DNA of 64,000 bases from Elmis aenea (GCA_947652605.1 OX393577.1:64256108-64320107); one strand, 5' to 3'. Shown: positions 1 to 12,621, counted from the first letter of the stretch. The notes: generated by a model from the letters alone, not told the origin. Numbers and translations: made by a program.

Positions 1-807
1 AGGATAACACTTTAGTAGACTTTATTTAGGAAAGTTAATTAAGGAAAATTATTTTTGGTTATATAAGAGAAAATTTAGTAGGAATAGTTGGTTGCCGATA
101 TGATCCAGAGTGTGAAAAATATGTAGGTCCCAAAATGTATGCACAGAAATTTGACTAACGACTTTTGAGTGAATGTTGTAGTAGTTTGACAAGATATTTC
201 AATAAATATTAGATTTAATTAATTTGGTGTTTATAGCTCTTAGTGTAAAAGTTTTTATTGCCTCTAAAATGTTATTGACAGCTACCAACTGTATATGTGA
301 TAATTAATTGCCAAAAAATGGCACAAAAATTATTGGCTTAGTCATTAAAAATGTCGACGACCGATTTTTGTCAAAGATATCTAACTCCCAAGAAAAGTAC
401 GTAAAACAGAAGTCATTAATTAAAATTAATAGTTCAATGTTGACGCTACCGACTGATATTAAAATCGATTAACCTTCTCTTTAACAACTGGACCAAATAC
501 CAGTTAAGAATCTGACTAACTTCTCTAGCCATAGGAATCCATCAATTTGACAACTCTAGGACAGATAATTGACAGCTGATATTACACGCGGTTGTTATGG
601 AATGTCATTATTAAGCTAACAATAAAAAAGTTCATAGCCCTAACCTACGAAAAGTAAAAGCTGTTTTTTATGGCGCTCGTTTGGACTACAACATGACTTG
701 ATGTTCAAACTATTGATTATATTAATATTGGCACGGAAAGAAAAATTCTTTTAAGCTCCAAGAAGTTCTACAATATCACTAAAATTATCAACACGATGGT
801 TGAAATA
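1..807. other. A+T-rich non-coding DNA
   Basis: No open frame of credible length or recognisable motif and no repeat structure seen. Ends at the TA that starts the fold-back element at 808. Confidence 0.5.
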
Positions 808-1614
808 TACAGGGTGTCCCAATTATACACCGCCAAAAGGTAGGTGCATATTCCTGAGTGAAAATGATGACCATTTGTCAAATATTTTGTTATCCGAAAA
901 TGCTTCCTTTCAAAGTTAGAGACCTCCAAAGTTGCAAGAAAAAAAATCAAAAAATCGAATACGTCCTAGCCGTTTAAGCTAGATCTATCAAACTTGGTCG
1001 AAATGTTTAGGTGTTTCCCATTGACTTTGTGGAATAATTAGAAAGAAAACACGTAATTGGAAGTATGTTTTATAGTCAGGTCATCCGCTTACCATCTTCA
1101 GAATTTTTTTCAAGCATGACATTAGCCAACTAAGTTTAGTAAAAAAAAAATATTTGAGGTATAGGTATAAACAGAGTTTGTCGATGCATCTTTAGCGCTA
1201 ATTTTCTCGAAAACGGCTACGTTTACAGCAAAAAACAAAGAGGGACGAATTTTTTCCTCTTAAGTCGTACTTTTTTATGGACAAATAACATTTTCAATTT
1301 TATTCCAGAGAAAAAAATTCTGAAGATGGTAAGCGGATGACCTGACTATAAATCATACTTCCAATTACGTGTTTTCTTTCTAATTATCCCACAAAGTCAA
1401 TGGGAAACACCTAAACATTTCGGCCAAGTTTGATAGCTTTAGCTTAAACGGCTAGGACGTATTCGATTTTTTTTTTTTTTTTTTTTGCAACTTTGGAGGT
1501 CTCTAACTTTGAAAGGAAGCAATTTCGGATAACAACATATTTGACAAATGGTCATCATTTTCACTCAGGAATGTGCACCTACTTTTTGGCGGTGTGTAAT
1601 TGGGACACCCTGTA
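808..1614. mobile_element. Fold-back DNA transposon (CAGGGTGTCCC termini, TA-flanked)
   Basis: Seen: the left end TA|CAGGGTGTCCCAATTA mirrors the right end TGGGACACCCTG|TA. The two ~300-bp arms (about 808-1112 and 1312-1614) are near-identical inverted copies, including the shared CGTCCTAGCCGTTTAAGCT and CAGGTCATCCGCTTACCATC segments. The ~200-bp centre is A+T rich and codes for nothing recognisable. A TA dinucleotide at each outer edge fits the target duplication of the Tc1/mariner superfamily. Inference: a non-autonomous member of the same terminal-motif group as 7477, 11622, 38682 and 51308. Confidence 0.85.
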
Positions 1615-2954
1615 TGTAAATCCTTAGACAGAGAGTCACCAGGCAAAATCTTTTCTGCAGAAACACTTGAATAATTAAAATAAATATTCTAATTGTACGT
1701 ACATAGATTTATCTTCGTTACCAAGAATTTAATACTCGATCAGTTTTGACGGAGCTATTTTTGTTCACTTTCAGACAATTTTTTAGTTACTTAGTTGAAC
1801 GTTTCAAATAGCAAATAAATTAAATTGGATTTTTTAAAATTTATTTCACTTTCCTGGCCCAGTGGCCGGACCTATCTAAATTTCCCGGTACTTAAGTTGT
1901 TCCCAGTGCAGCCCTGCAGGCTACCGAGTCGAATTAGTATAAAGTTAACAGTCTACTAATGGAAATCACTAAACGTTAATTAATATTGCAAATAAATCAC
2001 AACAATATGTGCAAAAATCTGATTGTACTGTTTTTTGTTGAATTTTTTTATTGGTAATGTTGTGTTATGTAGAATTTTTGCACATTCACTTCCTTGTATT
2101 CATAATTTATTGTGATATATCACCTTCATTAGACAACGGGCATCTATTTTATTGTTTATGTTCTTTGGGTGTGGTAGAAAAGTGAGCGAAGGAAACTGCA
2201 CGCCGTCATGGCTTGCTCCATTAACAACCAAAAACTGTTTTAAATTTCCATTTTATGTCCGTTTTTATGTGTCCGCTAAAGTTTAGAGCAAACTTTTAAC
2301 ATCAAAAACAACCACCAAAGACCATTCCCTGCTCATGTACAATTTTTATGTTCGGAATTGAGCGAAACCATCGAATTCTCGTTTTTATTGACCGAAAGGG
2401 CCGATATTCCGTACTTGCCAATTTGCTTTAACACCCAAACTCGTACGATTTTCGCTGTTAATTCGACGGAAACCGAAAGGAGCACGGGATCTTTTCTATA
2501 ACGCACGCAAAGAGCACACGCAACGCTACGAACGCACATCCAGCTTTTAAAAGCAGCTGTTCGACGTTTGGTAGCGTGACATGGACACGCGCGCCAAATT
2601 ACACGCTTCGTACTTAATAAAACGTGAAACCCCAACCATTCCTGTATACTCACCGTAATTGAGTAGACACCGGACAAAAAACCGTTGCATAAAAGGCCTG
2701 ATTGCCTCTGATTTCATTTGTAATATTGGGAAATGCGTCTGCCCTAATACAGAGCGAATATCATTTCTATAAAATAATCGATATCTGCAATTCTTCGTTC
2801 CTTACAAGGTTCGGCTTTCACTGTGCAGCGATAGAATTATTAATTGCAGATACACAAGAGAACTTTCGTAGTATTTGGAGTAATCTTAACGACTCTAGAG
2901 ACTTTTGTATGTTTTACAACGAGGAATTTAATTAGAAAGAGTTTATAATAGTAG
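1615..2954. other. Non-coding DNA with a GC-richer island at ~2390-2660
   Basis: Mostly A+T rich. Between about 2390 and 2660 base composition shifts clearly towards G+C with many CG and GC steps (for example CACGCGCGCC near 2585). The open frames across it on either strand match nothing I recognise. It could be a host promoter, a 5' exon or an unidentified repeat. Confidence 0.4.
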
Positions 2955-3059
2955 GTATATTACATAACAAGAGTTGTAAGAAGCATATTACGGTATTTCT
3001 ACGAGTGCGTTACTGCTTTATAACTCGTGTTATGTAGTTTACTTTTTCTACGATCACAT
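2955..3059 (+). repeat. Dispersed ~105-bp palindromic repeat, copy 1
   Basis: Termini are inverted: TACATAACAAGAGTTGTAA on the left and TTATAACTCGTGTTATGTA on the right. The same unit occurs inverted at 59655-59767, where the match continues past the terminal palindrome into TTACTTTTTCTACGATCACA. A third, partial copy is cut by the window edge at 63983-64000. This copy stops 3 bp short of the TA of the pogo-like element at 3062. Family unknown to me. Confidence 0.75.
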
Positions 3060-3061
3060 AA

Positions 3062-3977
3062 TAGAGTAGTGCCCTAATATGGAACAGTTACCTATTATGG
3101 AATACATCAGTTTTATGACAATGAATAAGCGATATCTGTTGAAAAGTATGTGTACCTATTTGTACGTTGATCACACATTCCCAAATGTAAAATAGTTAAA
3201 ATATATTCACTAGATTACATAACAGATTCAAATATATTTTTGACGTGCTACTGAGTTTTTAGGCTAAATCTTTCAGTGCAAAATATTATATGCTAAGGTA
3301 AATGATATAAAATATTTTATTGCATGTTTATTTAGCATGAGCCTTTACATTTCAATTAAATAGACCAAAATTTTGATTGGGGCCATTTCATGTTTTACAT
3401 ATACCGATTTTTGAAATGTCACATTGATGCCTAATATGGAATACATGGAGGTGCCTTATAATGAATATGATTATGGTCACTAAGTACAGGAATATGGGTT
3501 CAGTGTCAAAAGTGTCAGAAATGGGCAGACGAAAAATGTGCGAAATACCCAAAAAAACAATTCTATTGTCCTACCTGTAAAAAATAAATAAATTATCAAC
3601 ATTTTGAATTATAATTTAATTTACATAAATAACAGAGTTTTGGTTTGGTTTAGGTAATAATGCAAATCAGAAAGAAATAAAAGATTTATCTGTGAGCAGT
3701 TGTTTATTTTAATGTATATTTCCTATATAATTCTATATTTCATATTAAGAACCCCTAGTATTCCGTATTAGGTTCCCCGGGAGCTTAATATGGAATATTA
3801 GTAACATTTAAAAAAAAAATAAGAAATATCTACCGTAATATCGTACCAGAATTCGAGTAATGTTTTGCGTGTTCATTACAAATTCTTTACAATTTTGTTT
3901 TGCAAAATTTTGTTGAATAAATGTGAATATTATTGCCCAATACAAAAAACTATTCCATATTAGGGCACTTTACTCTA
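3062..3977 (+). mobile_element. Pogo-like (Tc1/mariner superfamily) element remnant
   Basis: Seen: terminal inverted repeats GAGTAGTGCCCTAATATGGAA (left) and TTCCATATTAGGGCACTTTACTC (right), differing by a short indel, each edged by TA. The motif TAATATGGAATA recurs inside (near 3430 and 3787). The interior holds a short zinc-finger-like coding relic at 3495-3587. TA target duplication plus a C-terminal PHD-like finger fits pogo/jerky-type transposons. This assignment is inferred because no DDE domain survives. Confidence 0.65.
3495..3587 (+). pseudogene. C-terminal PHD-like zinc-finger remnant of a transposase
   Basis: About 30 codons ending in TAA encode a cysteine-rich tail: W-V-Q-C-Q-K-C, then W-A-D-E-K-C-A, then Q-F-Y-C-P-T-C-K-K-stop. 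The pattern C-x2-C ... W-x4-C ... C-x2-C resembles the PHD-type finger found at the C terminus of many insect pogo/jerky-like transposases and other TE proteins. Upstream coding sequence has been lost to deletion or decay. The match is by motif only. A fragment of a host PHD protein is possible but less likely inside TA-flanked inverted repeats. Confidence 0.55.
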
Positions 3978-4829
3978 CGGTCACAACGTCCGCTGTTTGG
4001 ATTTTGTCAATTGTTGATAATTTTGTACATAATGAATAGAACATATTACTTGTAAAAATGTGCTTACAGGAAAGAGTGACAAGGATGCAATTACAATAAA
4101 AAAAGGATGACAACAGGAACCAAAATCTTGGAACAGTCGCGCTCAGGCAGATAAGAACCAACCACCGAGAAATGTACAGCCGGTCGAAAAATAAAGTTTG
4201 TTGTTAAAATTGTTTTTCTCAATATGTATTTAACAATTATATGAGTAATCATCAATATTTATAAAGATAATTACACAAAGTACATTTCAAACTACAATTT
4301 TCCGATAACAATTAGCGATGTCCGGCAAATGATTAATAGTTCCGAAAAAGTACATCCGAAATGAACCCCTTAATTTAATTATAGTGGTGCCTTTATTTAA
4401 AGACGCTATCACAGACGTGATCGCGATGAATTTGGAGAAAGGTTTTATGGTTAGCCGCACGCAAACTTGCAATCTGAGGCCGTCTGAGCTGCAAATGGAT
4501 GTTACTTTAATGAAATTAAAATTCATTTATTCCGGTACATTATCAGTCTCGACATTCAGAGAACGAAATTCTTAGAACCTTGCATTAGCTAATTAAGGGA
4601 TAAAAGTCAAGCCAACCTATCGCTGGCAGAGCATGCATCGTTTATAAGAATGCAAAGCAATATTTTCACATTATACGTTAAACGTGAAATATGTGCTTGG
4701 TTAAGAGCCTCTTAAATTTAAAGTAATGTTACTTAGGTACAAATAGTATTGAGAACACATTTGCTCTATAGAAAAATCGGGTTGCTCTATGGAGCTGCTG
4801 AGCAGGGTGACAATAATCTACATGTGTTG
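3978..4829. other. Non-coding DNA, nothing recognised
   Basis: A+T-rich sequence between the pogo-like element and the 3' tail of the LINE at 4830. Short open frames on both strands (about 60-80 codons) have no recognisable motif. Confidence 0.4.
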
Positions 4830-6185
4830 TAATAATAATAAAAATAATAGCCTTTATTTGTTCTGAATATTCAAAAACGCGTAGAACATGTTACAATAAT
4901 GATAATACACATAAAATTAATATTTATTTAAAAGAGTTTTTAAAGGAAGCATCATTTATGTATTCACTAACTCCATAGTAAGCTTTAGAAATTAGAACAT
5001 TTCTTAATCTTTTCTTCAAGTCGAGGGTGGGAAGATTTTTTATACTCTTAGATGATGTGTTAAATTTGTTATATATAGCAATAGTTGTGGAGGCAACATT
5101 TTTTTGAAGATAGGTATTTAAAGCAATCGGGCTTTAGATTTTTTTTATGTAGGGTATTGGCTGCATGGTTTCTTATATTCTCTTCAAACAGATCAAAATT
5201 ATTTCTTACGAAAAGGATGGCTTCGAGAATGAATAGACCGCAAAAAGTTAATATTTCTTTGTCACGAAAAGTGTCTTTACAGTGATCTCGGTAGTTTAGA
5301 CCAAAAATATTTCTTATACATCGCTTTTGTATAATAAAGAGGCGTTCAGAGTCTCTAGCGTTACCCCAAAAAATTAAAGCATAGCGTAACCTAGATTCGA
5401 CATATGCATGATATGCAGTTTTGGCCGCGTTTGTATTGACCAATTTTTTAAGGTTTTTTAGTGCGTAAGGATACCGTGACAGGCTTTGTGACAGGTGTTC
5501 GATGTGATATGACCAGTGCAGTCTAGACTCAATACATAAATCAAGAAGTTATATTTTATTAACAAAATTTATAGTTGTGGAATATTTTGAAGTTTTAAGT
5601 AGGAGGTTATTTTATAACTCGAGTTTTTTTTACTTTTAAGGTTAAATTGTATAATGTGAACCAATGCTGGAGTTGACCTAAGCAGTCAAAGAGTCTTTGT
5701 TCAGAATTTTTGAAATCCGAGTCACTAATAATAGCAGATGTGTCATCGGCAAATTGTATAAGGGAAGTTTTGGCAAAATCTGAAAGATCATTAGTGTACA
5801 GTATGTATAAGAGGGGGACTAAGATTGATCCTTGCGCGACTCCTTTTTTTTTTTTTTTGTTGGATTTTAGAAATATAACTGGCGAGTCTTTTCCGGCAAC
5901 ATATTGGTTTCTTTCTTAGAGATAAGATTTTATAAGGTTATGGGCGGTCCCTCGTATACCATAGTGTTCTAATTTCGCTAGCAGTATCTCGTGGTCAACA
6001 CTATCGAAAGCTTTTGAGAGATCAACACACATGACCATGGTGTGTTCGTCTTCATTGAGGGATTGAAGTACATTGCGGATTGCCATGTAAATAGTGCGGG
6101 TAGTTTTTTTTTGACTTTCCTGAATCCATTTTGAGCGTTGTTTATTAAGCCAAAGTGTTCTACGTAATTTTCAATTCTATTGTAT
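4830..6185 (-). pseudogene. 5'-truncated LINE ORF2 (reverse transcriptase, CR1/Jockey-like), decayed
   Basis: Read on the minus strand, broken frames give RT landmarks in order: M-C-V-D-L-S-K-A-F-D-S-V-D-H (palm motif A, ~6015), G-V-A-Q-G-S-I-L (~5845), Q-F-A-D-D-T-S-A (catalytic FADD, ~5755), then a C-terminal stretch open at 5069-5443 with S-R-L-R-Y-A-L-I-F-W-G-N and I-Q-K-R-C-I-R-N-I-F-G-L. Stops and frameshifts interrupt it. A short 3'UTR ends in AATAAAGGCTATTATT and an irregular (TTA)n tail at 4830-4852. Homology begins abruptly near 6185 at the RT finger region, the usual 5' truncation. A younger 3'-end copy of the same family lies at 57152-57626. The clade name is tentative; no target duplication was found. 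Confidence 0.8.
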
Positions 6186-7476
6186 GGGTAACTTTGTAAC
6201 TACGGTTAAATTGGCAAAGCTGGGCAGAATTTTAAGACAATTTGCTTGTATTCTTTGTAAAATTATTCATCCGTATGGGAAGGATAAAAGAAAACATATA
6301 AAGCTCTTAAGAAAGCGTCGTCTCTATATATGATAACACTCTCATTTTTATTTCTAACTACCTAACCTAGCAGTTTTCGATACACTGCATGCTTCTTAGA
6401 CACCTAGTATAGAAAAGTTTCTGTTTTATAGCTAAAACTATTAACCAGTGTGTGAGTAAGATAATTTTTGTTCAATAATTTTATTTAAATATCAAACGCC
6501 AAACTGATATATGCATATAACCCAAAATACCAATCCAACCCATAATATTTTACTCAGATTAAAGGAAACGCATGTACTTTTGAGTTTAATTCGTTATTTA
6601 TCTGACTTAAAGCTAGCTTTATTGGTTAGTTAATTGCAGTATTCACTTCGAATGTCAAGCGAGATTTATGAACATTACATGTAGATCAATTTATATTGAA
6701 AAGATTGGTAGTGTCGAACAAGTTTTAAATGCGAGAAATAAATCAAATCGATTTAGTTTTCACTTCTCGAATTTGGTGTGTAATTATAGCCGCGGGGTTT
6801 AATTTTATCTCGCGCTACGCACAGACCATCGGCTGTCATATTCAAATATTAATTAATAAGTGTTTGTGATGAGTTTGATGCGGTGAAGAAATGTTGTCGA
6901 GTTTTTATTGCTTCACAATGGGCCGGGAGAACAGGACATTGGTCCTTAAAGTTACTGTTTAGTAAGGTAAACTAAAGAGAATTATTTCACTGCGTTAGCC
7001 TTACTTGTAAGACAAAGGCAACTTGACAGGCGGTTGTCTGCAAGAGGTTACGATACAAAGAATCCGCAATCGACAGCAAAACTGTCGTGAAAATTTTGAA
7101 AACCGTCCGTCATGTCTGATGGGTAACCTTTAAAAATTGCACGAACACTCAGCGCATGAAGTCATAACTTCTTCTTAAGCTAAAATTGAATTTTACAAAT
7201 GCGTTTTGAAGTGATGCCTGTATTTCGTTTTATATTGAGGTAAAAATTACAGATATCTTTGCAGAGCACAGAATATCTTCATTGGTTTATATGCAGTTGC
7301 ATACTGTAAGCAAAAATCTGCCAAGTACCTACCTCGATCAAAAAAAGTCCCCAAAATCAATGTTCCAAAAACTCATAATTATACGTATATTAACTACAAA
7401 GAATAAGTTTCTCCACTAGAAAAACTTGTACAAACAAATATTAACATCACTGAATCAAAATTTTCTAGAGTACTTG
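6186..7476. other. Non-coding DNA, nothing recognised
   Basis: Unique-looking A+T-rich sequence with no supported gene or repeat. A small GC-richer patch near 6790-6835 has no interpretable structure. Confidence 0.4.
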
Positions 7477-8249
7477 TACAGGGTGGGCAAATTTCGATGT
7501 TTTAATAGGGAATCTCGGTAACTATAAGAGGTATCAAAAAACGGACCGCGCATCCTCGATCTTTTTTTCAAGAAAAACTAATGACGAAAACTAAAATTGG
7601 TTATCGTCTTTTGCTTTCGAGTTATCGCCGATAACTCAATTTTTCGACTTTTCGTTTTATGACCATATCTCACTTGTTTATAAAAATAAACAGAAATAAT
7701 TTTGACGTTCTACAGGCACTTTTTTGATAAAAATGCAGTGGCGTCGACAATTAAAAAAAAAATCCAAATTCGAGTTGTGACATTAAGTTGTATTTTTTTA
7801 AATAGAACCCTTAGTTGGCTATGGCTTATTTAAATTCCTTATATATTTGTCATTCCAAATATATAAGGGTTGATGTAGTTATTTTCAATAATATGTAAGT
7901 TGTGAAAGTATTTTAGTTTTTTTTTTTTAAGATAAACATAGTAGGCTGTGAAAACAAAAACAAAACTAGATGTAAAACCTTTTAAAACTCATTTGGTAAA
8001 AGTTACGAAGGTGTTGTAATTTGTTGTTGTGATAAACATTATAAATATATGAATATAAGAAAACAACGGAATCTGCAGTAATGTAGTTTATTGTAGTTTA
8101 TCTTATGTTTCGGATACCGTTTGAGATATTTCCAATTTTTCTTCGGATTATAAATGAGCACAGAATTTAGCAACTTTGTCAAACCTATACTCCAGCTATT
8201 ATAATAAGCGAGATACCCATGTTTAAACTCGAATTTCAAACACCCTGTA
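7477..8249. mobile_element. Degenerate fold-back element (TACAGGGTGGGC / CACCCTGTA)
   Basis: Left end TA|CAGGGTGGGCAAATTTCGA and right end (reverse complement) TA|CAGGGTGTTTGAAATTCGA are imperfect inverted repeats of ~40 bp that share ATCTCGG/ATCTCGC further in. The interior (about 7800-8040) matches the large element at 51308-52951: AGTTGGCTATG, CCAAATATATAAGGGTTGAT and ATAGTAGGCTGTGAAAA occur in the same order. It is therefore an older, shorter relative of that element. No coding sequence. Confidence 0.75.
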
Positions 8250-10025
8250 TTAAATGTACCACATTATGGTATGTTTTAAGCTATTTTTGTAATAAATACT
8301 GCGTATGTTAAAGACAAGTTGACGAAATTTTTAATATCATGTGTAAAATTCCTTCAACATTACAGCTGCTACTTATTAAAGTACACAAAAACATATCCAA
8401 ATTTGTCGCTTAACTGTTTTTCTAATTAGGGATTTGTAATGGGTACATAAATAATGCCTTATTTATTGTTTTAACTAACAAAAAATTTGCAGCGGTCAAT
8501 TAGTTGTTGTTAAAAATAAAAGGCTATCTCCATAATGAGAACATAATTTGTTTTTTTGATTCAGAATTGTAATTAGCAAAAACAATGCGTTAATTGGATA
8601 CTTTGTACGTGACAAAACACCAGCCATTAGTTCTAAAACAATTAAAATCTATGTTTACATCTCCTAAACTGTGATTCATCTTTCACCCAGGAATAACAAC
8701 GAAATGTTATTCAGTTATTATGGTTCTCCCTGTATATTTGCAAAATACAGCAAAATTTGTTAAACAGTTTAGATTCCAGAACCCATATAAAACCATTTAT
8801 CGCTAGCAAATAATATCAATGTATGTATTTGTCCTAAATTTTGGTAGTTTCATTTCGTTTTTGTTGTTTAATATTTGAAAAATAATGCTTTTTTTGGTTG
8901 ATGATTTGTTATTTAACTTCGTTTAAGCTAGATTTACTTCGAAATTGCATTCAAACATTTATTTCCAGTTTTTAGAACCATAAAACCTTGAAAAAATCTA
9001 GTTATATTATTACATACGTGACATCAAGGCACCCACGACTGATAGAAGTAGCCTTCCAATAATTTCTTATAAATCTATAACTGTTTTAAAGAGGAAGTCG
9101 TTAAATACGAGACCTTGATTTAAATATTTCATAAATACCGATAAATTTCGCAATTATATCGAAACGAAAGCGTTACTTTCATGTTTAAATTTTCGCTAAA
9201 ATCTACTTCAACGGGATTAATTTTTTGAAACAGTACGATTAAAGATTGTTAGCGAAATTCCTCGTGCTTCAAGTTATAATTAATCGCGTAAAGGTCGTGT
9301 GTGCTAATTGCTTACCAGGATATTAGCAATAGTCAATAATATAAAACATATGAAATGGATGTAGCAATTTGAAGATAATAAATATAACTTAAGACACATT
9401 TAAAGTGAAGCACGTTTTAGCTGTAATAATAAATAACCTTATAAACACTGACTTGAGAAAGGCCACCTCGACAATAATTCAATAAAATCAACTGTAATTT
9501 AAAATTAAACAGAAGTTTATTTAAATATATTGATAAGGTAAAACTTATTTTGTTAATAAAAACTTTGCTATGTTGTCACCCGTCTACAATTCACACCTCG
9601 AATATAAAATATATTGACAAATTCTTTAACAATCTTGATATAGCTTTAACCATGACAATTTATCTCTATGGCTACTTAACTTTTACTCATAGTTCTCGAT
9701 AAGTATAGTAATAAAATTTTTTAATGCATGGTTTTAATGGCGGGCATAAATTAGCAAAAACAAAAACGTTATTTGGCCGTAAATTGCGAAATAATTTATA
9801 ACTTTGAAACATTAAAGTTAATTTAACTGTTAAATATCTTATTTGCTAATAGATGTGTGGTCAGATTGCCAAAATTTAGAAGGGGTACCGCTTTCAAAGC
9901 CTTTTTACACTCTATTGTTAGGTTTATAGCATTCTTGATATTAGTGAAACACAAAACCGAGCAAATGTTAATAGCATCTCTGTATTGATTCAGAAAATAA
10001 ATTGCTAAAGTAGAATTTGCTGATA
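8250..10025. other. Non-coding DNA, nothing recognised
   Basis: A+T-rich, no credible coding potential. A TCCCTGTATA near 8733 loosely resembles a CAGGG-type element end but has no partner. Confidence 0.4.
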
Positions 10026-10201
10026 TACTGGGTGTAAATGAAGTTTGGTACACCCTCTTTTTAGTTTTGATTTTAGATGAAATTTTAGACATATGATATG
10101 TGCTAGAAACCGGGCCTTTTGAGCACATGCACACGTTTGTTTTACTTCCGGTTTCGCCGGAAATGACCCCAACTTACTTATTTTAAATGGAACACCCTGT
10201 A
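10026..10201. mobile_element. Short MITE-like element with CAGGGTG-type ends
   Basis: Left TA|CTGGGTGTAAATG and right GGAACACCCTG|TA form a ~10-bp inverted terminus with TA on both sides, 176 bp overall. CCGGTTTCGCCGG near 10149 is an internal palindrome. The left end differs from the common CAGGGTG by one base. Probably a heavily deleted member of the group. Confidence 0.45.
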
Positions 10202-10561
10202 TATTTTTACATTTTTGGGAAGAGGAAGCGATTTTGGATACAACTGCACTATTTTGGTTAATTTTTATAATCTCAAAATTTTTTTTAAACAAAATTTAGT
10301 TTTTTATTAAGGGTGCCGTGACCTGCATAAATTGATTTTTATTACAATTGTCCAAAAAACGTTTTTGTAAATTTTAAAAGACATTTAGGTTACTTTAATC
10401 GGCTTTGAAGGTTGCGGAATCGGTTTTTTGACAATTTTTTTTTTTAAATGGAGCTATGGTGGTACAAGCCGTTATTTGGTTCTAACGAATTCATCGACAC
10501 CAATAACTTGTATTTTTATTAAGAGTCAGCTTCAAAAACTTCAAATTATTGTGAAGATATA
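10202..10561. other. Non-coding DNA, nothing recognised
   Basis: A+T-rich spacer between two small TA-flanked elements, with homopolymer T runs. Confidence 0.35.
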
Positions 10562-10721
10562 TTAAGAGATCCTTTTAATCGCAGTAATCTAATTATGTAA
10601 AAATGATTACCAAACTTTTTTGACTTTTTAATTAAATGACCATAGTAGTTGAACATAATACAACGATCATATGTTTTGCTGCAGTTATGCACAGTGTACT
10701 GCGATTAACAGGATCTCTTAA
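10562..10721. mobile_element. 160-bp MITE with 25-bp terminal inverted repeats
   Basis: Left TTAAGAGATCCTTTTAATCG continuing to CAGTA, and the right reverse complement TTAAGAGATCCTGTTAATCG continuing to CAGTA, match at all but one position. TA flanks both ends (10560-10561 and 10722-10723). Non-coding centre. The size, inverted ends and TA duplication fit a Tc1/mariner-type MITE. Confidence 0.75.
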
Positions 10722-11621
10722 TAAATCCTCCTCCGAATCGACATTGTCATTTCGTTCCTGATGCGCAAATGTTTTTTTTTTACGTAAACGGCTATCATTG
10801 AAGAAATTAACACAATTCTGAAGATCATCGCAAGCTATAAATAATATTTACAGTTTTTTATTTAAATTCTGTATTGATGTTTAACCTTAAACCATGATTT
10901 GAATTGAGATTTGGATCTAATCTAGTTGTCGGCTTCTCGGCTTCTAATATGTTAATATAATCAATCTATTTGCAATAACCGTAGCAGTTATATAACTGCT
11001 AATGTTCCATTACAAGAACCGTTTGATTTTTATTTTTAATACGTCTTTAAATATGAGCCAGTTTTGCACACGATATTTATGTTCCGATAAATTAAATCTA
11101 AAGTTATTCTAATTCCCCGTGGCGATATCGACCTTGTTGATAGCCATTTCAATAATAATTTATTTAAATTATCGTCGGTGATGTTATAATTAACGACAAT
11201 TTTGTGTGCGTTCCATTCCCGCTTCTAGTTAATGTTTACGTCACACTGTAAAATCGATAATTTGTGGACGTTGGCAGTATAATTTTCATCTGCGACTAGA
11301 AATGCCCAAAGCCGCGTTTTAATTGAAACTGTGAGTAATTACTGAACAATTTCAATTGTATTTATGCGTCCTTACACTTAGGTCGAGGTGAAATGGTCTA
11401 GTAATAACTCATTTTGCTACAATAAATATAAATATATCAAATTAGTCGCGGAAAGAAAATGGTTGGTTGCTGTTCAGTGTTGTGGGTGGTTAACCATGGA
11501 GCATGGAGCAATAACTTCTTGTATAAACAAGTTTAGCACACAATATTGTAGGTATTTTTAATATTTAAACTCACGTCAACAAACTTCTGTTGCAATGTAT
11601 GTAGTAGCATTATCATGGTTA
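10722..11621. other. Non-coding DNA, nothing recognised
   Basis: A+T-rich sequence without coding or repeat signal that I could support. Confidence 0.4.
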
Positions 11622-12209
11622 TAAAGGGTGTCCCAGAAGCATGGGGATCTCGCTTATTGTAGGAGATACAGGTTTGTTTAAATTAGATGAATTATTCCCA
11701 AGTGTGAGAGGAGCTAGAATCAATTTTTAAAAGTACAAAATTCCTCGTGCTTCAGATGTTTTAGCAAAGAATTTGAAAATGTCGAATTTCTTTTTTCTCT
11801 CATAACTTTTTTGTCTTAATCATTAGAACAATTTTATTTGTACCTTCTCAAGGTACTTTTTTATGTACAATGTAACTATTATCTTGGACTTTTTTTTATC
11901 ACCAACTATTTCCGAGATATTACCCTTAATTTCATTTTTTCTTAAGGGCCGCGAAGTTAATAGAATAGTTAAATGTGTTTTTTTTTCTTTTTTAAATGAG
12001 ATATTACTTGCTATATCTATTTTCATAAATAAGTAACAAATACAAGAAAAATCGTATTTTACCCATCACTTATCAAGCTGTCCGTGAAAATAAAAACAAA
12101 AAACCAATAATTAAATGTCAAATGACAGTTACCATTTGTGTGTGGTATAATTTATTAGAATTTTATATTATTGTTGTGTAATTCGATAGTCTTTGTAGTA
12201 ATTGCTATA

Positions 12210-12440
12210 ATGATGGCTACATTTAGAAATAGCGGAAAATATGACGTTAAGATGCTATATACTTTACCATAAAAGCTGTGTGGAAGCTGAGCGAATATAC
12301 TTGGAGATATATCCCGAGAGAAGGCAACGAGGGGTGCTTAATTACAGAAAGTTAGAAATAAATTTAAAAGTAAATGGTTTTTTCGAGAAACCACCCAAAA
12401 ATCCAAAAAAAAATCAAGAAATAATTAGAATTATCTGTTT
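12210..12440 (+). pseudogene. N-terminal helix-turn-helix fragment of a mariner/IS630-type transposase
   Basis: Two ATG codons (12210, 12213) open a frame reading M-A-T-F-R-N-S-G-K-Y-D-V-K-M-L-Y, which stops at 12270. The homology continues in the next forward frame with S-C-V-E-A-E-R-I-Y-L-E-I-Y-P-E-R-R-Q, then L-N-Y-R-K-L-E-I-N-L-K and N-G-F-F-E-K-P-P. The pattern A-x-R-x-Y-x-E-x-Y-P-x-R-R followed by L-x-x-N-L-x-x-x-G-x-F-x-K-P is the N-terminal DNA-binding region typical of many insect mariner-like transposases. One frameshift near 12240-12275 and loss of everything after the HTH region mean it is dead. It sits centrally between the inverted arms of the 11622 element, where a transposase gene should be. 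Confidence 0.7.
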
Positions 12441-12621
12441 TTATACAGTTTCTACGGCAAAGAATGTAGCATTTTAACATAAAATCTTTAATTAGTTGTA
12501 AATGTGCCCATAATTATAAAAGAAAAAGAAATTCAACATTTTCATATTTTTTTGCTAAAACATTTAAAGTACAAGAAATTTTGTACTTTTAAAAATTGAT
12601 TGTAGCTCCTCTCATACTTGG

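Noticed and set aside
2333..2677. 114-codon minus-strand open frame in the GC-richer island
   Set aside because: Non-ATG start and no motif; the openness may follow from higher G+C lowering stop frequency.
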